Shown: piece by piece, positions 5,661-10,536 of the stretch | How the letters are laid out: every line of letters begins with the position of its first letter | How positions within the stretch are numbered: position 1 is the stretch's first letter | NCBI GenBank assembly: GCA_018262135.1 | Contig: JAGTSD010000029.1 | Coordinates: 1-10,536 of the forward strand | Source: Pseudomonadota bacterium | GTDB taxonomy: Bacteria; Pseudomonadota; Gammaproteobacteria; Competibacterales; Competibacteraceae | DNA: 10,536 nt | Reading direction: 5' to 3' | Notes under the pieces: model-generated | Databases searched by the model: none | Seen by the model: the letters and a program-made list of their open reading frames with translations, nothing else | Told to the model about the DNA's origin: nothing | Position numbers and translations under genes: made by a program

Positions 5661-7559
5661 ATGAGTCAATACGATAGCATCCATCGCCGTTCGCTGGCCG
5701 ATCCGATCGGGTTCTGGGGTGAAGCCGCCGCAGAAATTGATTGGTTCAAACCATGGGACAAGGTGCTGGACGACAGTCGGGCGCCTTTTTACCGCTGGTT
5801 CGTCGGCGGGGAACTCAATACCTGTTACAACGCTCTCGACCGGCATGTCGCCAGGGGCCGGGCGGATCAGGCGGCGTTGATTTACGACAGCCCCGTCACC
5901 GGAACCATCCAAACCTTCACCTACCGCGAGATGCTCGACCAGGTCTCACGCTTTGCCGGGGTGCTCCAGCGGCTCGGCGTGAGCAAGGGCGACCGGGTGG
6001 TGATTTACATGCCGATGGTCCCGCAGGCGGTGGTCGCCATGCTCGCCTGCGCCCGGCTCGGCGCTATCCATTCGGTGGTATTCGGCGGCTTTGCCCCCCA
6101 CGAACTGTCCACCCGCATCAACGACGCCGGTCCCAAGGTGGTAGTCTCGGCCTCCTGCGGCATCGAGGTCGCCAAGGTCCTGCCCTACAAGCCGCTCCTC
6201 GACGCCGCGCTCGAACTGGCCACCCACAAGCCAACCGCCTGCGTCATCCTGCAAAGGCCGCAAGTCCAGGCTCCGCTGATTCCTGGCCGCGATCACGACT
6301 GGGACGAACTCATGGCGGCGGCAAGCCCGGTGGATTGCGTTCCGGTAGCGGCGACCGACCCGCTCTATATCCTGTACACCTCGGGCACCACCGGCCAGCC
6401 CAAGGGTATCGTCCGCGACAATGGCGGCTCATCCGTCGCCACTAAATGGACGATGCAGCATTTCTACACCATCCAGCCCGGCGAGACGATGTGGGCGGCC
6501 TCGGACGTGGGCTGGCAGGTCGGCCATTCCTACATCGCCTATGGCCCGATGCTGCACGGCGCCACCGCCACCCTCTACGAAGGCAAGCCGGTGGGCACGC
6601 CGGACGCCGGCGCGTTCTGGCGGGTCATCAACCAGCACCGGATTCCCGTGCTCTTCACCGCCCCCACCGCCTTCCGCGCCATCAAGCGGGAAGACCCCAA
6701 CGGCCTCTTGATCAGGAAATACGACCTGTCCCACTTCCGCGCCCTGTTCCTGGCCGGGGAGCGTTGCGATCCCGATACGTTGCAATGGGCGGAAGAACAT
6801 CTCAAGGTGCCGGTGATTGATCACTGGTGGCAAACCGAAACCGGCTGGGCGATTGCCGGCATTCCGTTGGGCATCGAGCGACTGCCGGTGAAATACGGCT
6901 CGACCAGCAAACCGATGCCGGGCTGGAACGTGCAGGTTTTGGGAGCGGATCGCCAGCCGGTCGCCACCGGACAGGAAGGCGCTTTGGTGATGAAGCTGCC
7001 GATGCCTCCGGGCGCTTTCACGACGCTGTGGAACGCTGAAAAGCGCTGTCGAAGCGCCTATTACGAGGAAAATCCGGGGTTTTATACGACCGGCGACGCC
7101 GGCTTTATTGACGAAGACGGCTACATCTTCGTCATGGGGCGGGTGGACGATGTGATCAACGTGGCCGGACATCGCCTGTCCACCGGCGCCATGGAAGAAG
7201 TCCTGGCGTCGCATCCGGATGTGGCGGAATGCGCGGTCATCGGCGTCACCGACCCCATGAAGGGCGAACTGCCGCTCGGCTTCATCGTCCTGAAGAGCGG
7301 CGTCACCCGTTCGGAGGAGGAGATCGTTCAGGAAGTCATCGCTCTCGTGCGCGAGCGCATCGGCCCGGTAGCGGCGTTCAAGACCTCGGTCGTCGTCAAG
7401 CGCCTCCCCAAGACCCGCTCGGGCAAAATCCTGCGGGGGACCATGCACAAGATCGCCGACAGTGCTGAATACAAGGTACCGGCCACCATTGACGACCCGG
7501 CCATCCTTGATGAGATCGAGGATGCGCTGAAGACGGTTGGCTATGCCAGGAAGGATTGA
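5661..7559 (+). CDS. prpE: Propionyl-CoA synthetase (propionate-CoA ligase), PrpE/ACSS3-type
   Basis: This adenylate-forming enzyme activates propionate, and possibly other short-chain acids, to the acyl-CoA via an acyl-AMP intermediate. The 632-aa length fits PrpE. Motifs in order: N-terminal acyl-CoA synthetase segment with FWGEAA and NTCYNALDRHV; ATP-binding YTSGTTGQPKG (239-249) followed by IVRDNGG; IDHWWQTETGW (386-396); TTGD (476-479); VDDVINVAGHRLSTG (495-509); and PKTRSGKILR (583-592), with K589 as the adenylation lysine that is the usual site of regulatory acetylation. The RDNGG segment after the P-loop and the overall pattern favour PrpE over acetate-specific Acs, but acetate use cannot be excluded. 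GGGAGG at 5644-5649 is the likely ribosome binding site, with an 11-nt spacing. No methylcitrate-cycle genes or prpR are next to it, so the downstream propionate route must be encoded elsewhere. Confidence 0.9.
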   Translation: MSQYDSIHRRSLADPIGFWGEAAAEIDWFKPWDKVLDDSRAPFYRWFVGGELNTCYNALDRHVARGRADQAALIYDSPVTGTIQTFTYREMLDQVSRFAGVLQRLGVSKGDRVVIYMPMVPQAVVAMLACARLGAIHSVVFGGFAPHELSTRINDAGPKVVVSASCGIEVAKVLPYKPLLDAALELATHKPTACVILQRPQVQAPLIPGRDHDWDELMAAASPVDCVPVAATDPLYILYTSGTTGQPKGIVRDNGGSSVATKWTMQHFYTIQPGETMWAASDVGWQVGHSYIAYGPMLHGATATLYEGKPVGTPDAGAFWRVINQHRIPVLFTAPTAFRAIKREDPNGLLIRKYDLSHFRALFLAGERCDPDTLQWAEEHLKVPVIDHWWQTETGWAIAGIPLGIERLPVKYGSTSKPMPGWNVQVLGADRQPVATGQEGALVMKLPMPPGAFTTLWNAEKRCRSAYYEENPGFYTTGDAGFIDEDGYIFVMGRVDDVINVAGHRLSTGAMEEVLASHPDVAECAVIGVTDPMKGELPLGFIVLKSGVTRSEEEIVQEVIALVRERIGPVAAFKTSVVVKRLPKTRSGKILRGTMHKIADSAEYKVPATIDDPAILDEIEDALKTVGYARKD

Positions 7560-7573
7560 GGATTGAGGATTGA
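7553..7573 (+). repeat. Three tandem GGATTGA heptamers giving stops in all three frames at the prpE end
   Basis: GGATTGA occurs at 7553-7559, 7560-7566 and 7567-7573 without interruption. The first copy contains the last sense bases and the TGA stop of prpE. Because the unit is 7 bp, the three TGA codons (7557, 7564, 7571) fall in three different frames, so any frame-shifted ribosome also stops here. This may be replication slippage or selected fail-safe termination. Confidence 0.9.
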
Positions 7574-7574
7574 G

Positions 7575-7605
7575 GCCGGGGCGGCTTGCCGGTCGCCCCG
7601 GCTTT
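7575..7605 (+). terminator. Strong hairpin, probable terminator of prpE
   Basis: GCCGGGGCG (7575-7583) pairs perfectly with CGCCCCGGC (7594-7602). A G-U and a C-G pair extend the stem inward to about 11 bp around a 6-nt loop. Only TTT follows (7603-7605), so the U-tract is poor, but the stem is very stable and sits 15 nt after the prpE stop. Confidence 0.6.
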
Positions 7606-7671
7606 CAAGAACACTGCTGCTCCAAAATCCCTCATCGCGCGGCGCTCACCCGCCAGCGACCGGTCGGGCAA

Positions 7672-7694
7672 GCGTCTCCCGATTCAGGAGACGC
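7672..7694 (-). terminator. Hairpin downstream of the DUF2505 gene, possible terminator
   Basis: GCGTCTCC (7672-7679) and GGAGACGC (7687-7694) are exact reverse complements with a 7-nt loop. Read on the minus strand it lies 27 nt past the stop at 7722. The bases that follow on that strand are TTGCCC, a poor U-tract, so it could equally be a 3'-end stabilising hairpin. Together with the prpE hairpin it separates the two convergent genes. Confidence 0.4.
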
Positions 7695-7721
7695 GCCTAA
7701 CCATCAGCCGGGACCCGACTC

Positions 7722-8213
7722 TCAAGCCTTGGCCAAATGGTTGCGGATGAATTCATATTCAGCCTGAGTGGCCTTCTCAGCGTCGCCGCCCACGAAATCG
7801 GCCAGTTTGCCGCCGACTAGCGGAATCCCGCACTTGACTTCCAGTTGCACGTCGTTGACGCAGCCACCACCCTGCGTTCGTATTTCCATGGCACCCTTGA
7901 TATTGACCGGGACACCCGCGATATCAATCTCGAACTGGCAACGATAGGGGCCGCCGGTTTTTCCCTCCCACTTTTCGCTCTGGACGATGGTGTTCCAGGG
8001 GTTAAGGAATTTCTTGAGCAACCCTGGCACGTCGGCCGGGATTTCCCGCTTGACCTTGACCGTGTAACGGCCTTCGCTGCCGGCGCATTCCAGTACCTCG
8101 ACGTTGCGCGCCCCGATTCCCTCATACTTGACCTTCATGAAGTCGGGATCGTGAAACAGGCCAAAAACCGTATCCACATCCTTGGCATACTCATGCAGGG
8201 CTTTAATCTTCAT
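7722..8213 (-). CDS. DUF2505 family protein, SRPBCC/START-like ligand-binding fold
   Basis: This 163-aa cytoplasmic protein has no signal peptide or membrane segment. The start MKIKALHEYAKDVDTVFGLF, then DPDFMKVKYEGIGARNVEV (22-40), PWNTIVQSEKWEG (72-84) and a late GGKLADFVGGDAEKATQAEYEF (134-155) look like the DUF2505 branch of the SRPBCC (Bet v1-like) superfamily, whose members have a hydrophobic cavity for small ligands. No biochemical role is established that I can state. The ATG at 8213 is well supported by GAGGAG at 8220-8225, 6 nt before it; a longer reading frame to 8324 overlaps the neighbouring deiminase gene and lacks support. It is divergent from the deiminase gene with only 39 bp between the start codons. 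Confidence 0.8.
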   Translation of the reverse strand: MKIKALHEYAKDVDTVFGLFHDPDFMKVKYEGIGARNVEVLECAGSEGRYTVKVKREIPADVPGLLKKFLNPWNTIVQSEKWEGKTGGPYRCQFEIDIAGVPVNIKGAMEIRTQGGGCVNDVQLEVKCGIPLVGGKLADFVGGDAEKATQAEYEFIRNHLAKA

Positions 8214-8219
8214 TATGTT

Positions 8220-8225
8220 CTCCTC
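8220..8225 (-). promoter_or_regulatory. Ribosome binding site fixing the DUF2505 start
   Basis: On the minus strand this reads GAGGAG, spaced 6 nt from the ATG at 8213. It is the strongest Shine-Dalgarno in the window and rules in this start over the upstream alternative at 8324. Confidence 0.75.
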
Positions 8226-8252
8226 GTTATGGGTGAATTGGGAACCTGTTCT

Positions 8253-9311
8253 ATGCCACAAACCACAACCGTATTGCCCGCCGAATGGACGCCGCAGGAC
8301 GCCATCCTGCTGACCTGGCCCCACGCCGACAGCGACTGGCGCCCCTGGCTGGACCAGGCCGACCGCACGTTCGCCGCGCTAGCTACCGCCATCAGCCGTT
8401 ACGAAACCGTTCTCATCAACTGCCACGATACCCAGCATAGCCAGCACCTGCGCGGACTGCTGGCCACCGCCGGCGCCGATCTCGAACGCTGCCGGCTTTA
8501 CCTCGCGCCATCCAACGATGTCTGGGCGCGCGACCATGGCCCGATCACCGTCTATCGCGATGGCCGGCCGGCGCTGCTGGACTTTCGCTTCAACGGCTGG
8601 GGCGGCAAATATCCCTGCGATCTCGATGACCGCATCACCGCCCGACTGCACGCCCTGGGTGCGTTCGGCGCGACCCCGCGCGAACCCGTCAGCCTGGTTC
8701 TGGAAGGCGGCAGCATCGAAACCGACGGCCAGGGACCACTGCTGACCACCGCCGAATGCCTGCTGAATCCCAACCGTAACGGACTGAATCAGGCGGAAAT
8801 CGAACAGCCGCTACGGGACACGCTCGGCATCACCCGGTTCCTGTGGCTGCGGAATGGCCATCTGGTGGGCGATGATACCGACAGCCATGTGGATACGCTG
8901 GCACGTTTTAGCGATCCGCGCACGATTCTCTATCAGAGCTGCGCTGATCCCGCTGATCTGCATTTCGAGCCACTGCACGCGATGGCCGAGGAGTTACGGG
9001 CATTTCGGACCGTGGCCGGCGAACCTTACCGCCTGATCGAACTGCCACTGCCCGCCGCTCAGTACGATGAAGAGGGCAAACGCCTGCCCGCCGGTTACGC
9101 CAATTTCCTGATTCTGAACGGCGCAGTGCTGATGCCAACCTACGATGATCCCCTGGATGGGGTGGCCCTGGCGCGGCTGCAGGACTGTTTTCCAGACCGG
9201 GAAGTGCTCGGCATTCCCTGCGCGACCCTGATTCGTCAGTACGGCAGCCTGCATTGCGTGACCATGCAGTTGCCGGCGGGGGTTCTGAATGGAAGGTTGA
9301 AGGCTACATGA
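8253..9311 (+). CDS. Agmatine deiminase / peptidylarginine deiminase family protein
   Basis: Family members hydrolyse guanidino groups, for example agmatine to N-carbamoylputrescine plus ammonia in putrescine synthesis. The 352-aa length fits. Motifs: PAEWTPQDAILLTWPH (9-24), NDVWARDHGPITV (88-100), FNGWGGKY (113-120), LEGGSIETDG (150-159), GDDTDSHVDTLARF (206-219, catalytic H212) and GSLHCVTMQLP (331-341, nucleophile C335). The catalytic His and Cys and the acidic residues are therefore present. The cysteine motif differs from the GGGNIHCITQQ-like form I associate with true agmatine deiminases, so the substrate is uncertain and I give no symbol. ATG 8253 was preferred over in-frame ATG 8229, which has no Shine-Dalgarno and lies deeper in the DUF2505 leader; a weak GGGAA precedes 8253. 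No aguB-like amidase is next to it. The stop overlaps the end of hemW by 8 bp. Confidence 0.85.
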   Translation: MPQTTTVLPAEWTPQDAILLTWPHADSDWRPWLDQADRTFAALATAISRYETVLINCHDTQHSQHLRGLLATAGADLERCRLYLAPSNDVWARDHGPITVYRDGRPALLDFRFNGWGGKYPCDLDDRITARLHALGAFGATPREPVSLVLEGGSIETDGQGPLLTTAECLLNPNRNGLNQAEIEQPLRDTLGITRFLWLRNGHLVGDDTDSHVDTLARFSDPRTILYQSCADPADLHFEPLHAMAEELRAFRTVAGEPYRLIELPLPAAQYDEEGKRLPAGYANFLILNGAVLMPTYDDPLDGVALARLQDCFPDREVLGIPCATLIRQYGSLHCVTMQLPAGVLNGRLKAT

Positions 9312-10464
9312 ACTCTTGCAGCAGATCGTTCAGGAACCGCAGTCCGAATTCGGTCGGCTGCAATCGTTCGGAATCCGCCTCCATCAACCCACGTTCCCGC
9401 GCACGGCCGAGGCCCGGCTCCAGCGCAGTCGGCGGCAACCCCGTCCGCTCCTCGAACAACGCCGCCGGTACGCCTTCCACCAGCCGCAGCGCGTTCATCA
9501 GGAACTCCACCGGCAGATCGGCCTCGCCAATCGGCGCATCGCCGCCGATGCTGGCTGGCGTTCCCGCCATCGCCAGATAATCGCGCGGCTGCTTGAGCTT
9601 CCACAGCCGATGAATTCGCCCGGCGGCGGGGTCGGTCAGCTTGCCGTGCGCGCCAGCGCCGATGCCGAGATAGTCGCCAAATTCCCAGTAGTTCAGATTG
9701 TGCCGGCAGCGCCGGTTTTCGCGGGCGTAGGCCGACACTTCGTACTGCCGATAACCGTACCGGGCCAGTTCAGCCTGGGTGCGCTCCTGCATGAGGCTGA
9801 TCGTCTCGTCGTCCGGCAAGGTCGGCGGCGACTGGTAAAACCGGGTATTCGGTTCGATGGTGAGCTGGTAATACGACAGATGGGCCGGTTGCAGAGCGAC
9901 GGCATTGGCGATGTCGGCCAGCGCCTGCTCGACCGTTTGCCCCGGCAGGCCGAACATCAAATCCAGATTGAAATTCTCCAGTCCGGCAGCGTGGGGGGCC
10001 TCGGCGGCGGCGAACGCTTCGCGGCGGGCGTGAATCCGCCCCAGGCGCTGCAACTGCTCGTCGTTGAAACTCTGCACGCCAATGGACAGCCGGTTGATGC
10101 CGATTTCCCGGAATTCGGCGAACTTTCCTTGTTCCACCGTCCCCGGATTTGCTTCCAGGGTGATTTCCGTATCCGGCCGCAGCGGCAACCGGGCGCGCAG
10201 GCCCGCCAACAGCCGATCCAGCGCCTCAGCGGAGAACAGGCTGGGGGTGCCGCCGCCGATGAATACGCTCTCGATCCGCCGTCCCCAAACGCGCGGCAAA
10301 TCCTGTTCCAGATCCGCCAGCAGCGCGTCCACATAGGCCGATTCCGGCACCGGACCACGCGCCTCGTGGGAATTGAAGTCGCAGTACGGGCACTTGCGCG
10401 CACACCAGGGGATGTGAACGTACAGCGCCAGCGGGATCGGCGCGGTGAATTCCGGCGTCGCCAT
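9304..10464 (-). CDS. hemW: Radical SAM heme chaperone HemW
   Basis: HemW-type proteins bind heme and an iron-sulfur cluster and are implicated in heme delivery to respiratory proteins; they were long misannotated as oxygen-independent coproporphyrinogen III oxidase (HemN). The 386-aa protein starts with LYVHIPWCARKCPYCDFNSH. The radical SAM cysteines are C21, C25 and C28 (CX3CX2C) and residue 30 is phenylalanine, lacking the fourth cysteine of HemN's CX3CX2CXC, which favours HemW. GGGTPS (70-75) is the SAM-binding glycine motif. EANPGTVE, RLSIGVQSF, FNLDLMFGLPGQ, YYQLTIEPNT and HNLNYW (255-260) all match E. coli HemW as I recall it. The C-terminal HemW domain runs from about 310 to 386. It starts 4 nt after the stop of the preceding gene, probably rdgB, so the two are likely cotranscribed. 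Confidence 0.95.
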   Translation of the reverse strand: MATPEFTAPIPLALYVHIPWCARKCPYCDFNSHEARGPVPESAYVDALLADLEQDLPRVWGRRIESVFIGGGTPSLFSAEALDRLLAGLRARLPLRPDTEITLEANPGTVEQGKFAEFREIGINRLSIGVQSFNDEQLQRLGRIHARREAFAAAEAPHAAGLENFNLDLMFGLPGQTVEQALADIANAVALQPAHLSYYQLTIEPNTRFYQSPPTLPDDETISLMQERTQAELARYGYRQYEVSAYARENRRCRHNLNYWEFGDYLGIGAGAHGKLTDPAAGRIHRLWKLKQPRDYLAMAGTPASIGGDAPIGEADLPVEFLMNALRLVEGVPAALFEERTGLPPTALEPGLGRARERGLMEADSERLQPTEFGLRFLNDLLQEFM

Positions 10465-10468
10465 GCGT

Positions 10469-10536
10469 TCAGTCCGCCGCCAGCGGAACCGGGTCCAGCT
10501 TCAGCGCTTGCGCCAGTTGCGCCAGCACCCGACCGC
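10469..10536 (-). CDS. rdgB: C-terminal end of an upstream gene, probably RdgB (dITP/XTP pyrophosphatase)
   Basis: Reading the minus strand from the window edge, one frame stays open and ends GRVLAQLAQALKLDPVPLAAD followed by TGA (10471-10469), 4 nt before the hemW ATG. RdgB removes non-canonical purine triphosphates such as dITP and XTP from the nucleotide pool. The GRVLAQLAQAL segment is compatible with the SHRGxAL helix that ends RdgB proteins, and rdgB-hemW is a frequent gammaproteobacterial gene pair. Only about 21 residues are visible, so the call rests mainly on context. Confidence 0.5.
   Translation of the reverse strand, partial: GRVLAQLAQALKLDPVPLAAD

Noticed and set aside
6429..7448. 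Minus-strand 339-codon open frame inside prpE
   Set aside because: It lies entirely antisense to the conserved prpE core and encodes a His/Arg/Asp-rich sequence without recognisable motifs.
7845..8252. N-terminal extension of the deiminase frame back to 7845
   Set aside because: The extension is antisense to the DUF2505 gene and unlike deiminases; the family-like N-terminus begins at 8253.
1..10536. Mobile elements, CRISPR arrays, prophage or defence genes
   Set aside because: I saw no transposase, integrase, terminal repeats, spaced direct repeats or toxin-antitoxin pairs; every gene is housekeeping or metabolic with uniform codon character.

Overview
This is an ordinary chromosomal segment of a GC-rich proteobacterium, most likely a gammaproteobacterium. 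The evidence is gene order and protein character. The hemA-prfA pair, with a divergently transcribed TPR lipoprotein gene upstream of hemA, is the arrangement I recall from Pseudomonas (PA4666/PA4667 region). A probable rdgB immediately followed by hemW is also a common gammaproteobacterial order. I cannot fix the genus from sequence alone. The genes are dense, have consistent GC-rich codon use, and show no mobile element, prophage, CRISPR array, tRNA or rRNA.

Layout: at the left edge the minus strand carries hemA (glutamyl-tRNA reductase, first committed step of C5 tetrapyrrole synthesis) overlapping by 4 bp the start of prfA (release factor 1), which runs off the window. Facing away from hemA is a 568-aa TPR lipoprotein gene on the plus strand. 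The 214-bp gap between them holds a perfect 14-bp-stem hairpin. The TPR gene converges on a minus-strand MoxR-type AAA+ ATPase gene. An AT-rich divergent promoter region follows, then cysK (cysteine synthase A) on the plus strand with a likely terminator. Next is a stand-alone prpE-type propionyl-CoA synthetase gene on the plus strand, ending in a heptamer repeat with stops in all three frames and then a strong hairpin terminator.

The right part has a minus-strand DUF2505/SRPBCC-like gene, divergent by only 39 bp from a plus-strand agmatine deiminase-family gene. The deiminase gene overlaps tail-to-tail by 8 bp with minus-strand hemW (radical SAM heme chaperone). HemW starts 4 nt after the stop of a gene entering from the right edge, probably rdgB.

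Functionally the window joins housekeeping modules: heme synthesis and insertion (hemA, hemW), translation termination (prfA), nucleotide-pool sanitation (rdgB, tentative), sulfur assimilation (cysK), propionate activation (prpE) and probable polyamine or arginine-derivative metabolism (deiminase). I see no convincing new multi-gene system. The items most worth a second look are the leader hairpin upstream of the TPR gene, the MoxR ATPase without a VWA partner, the non-canonical cysteine motif of the deiminase, and the three-frame stop repeat after prpE.
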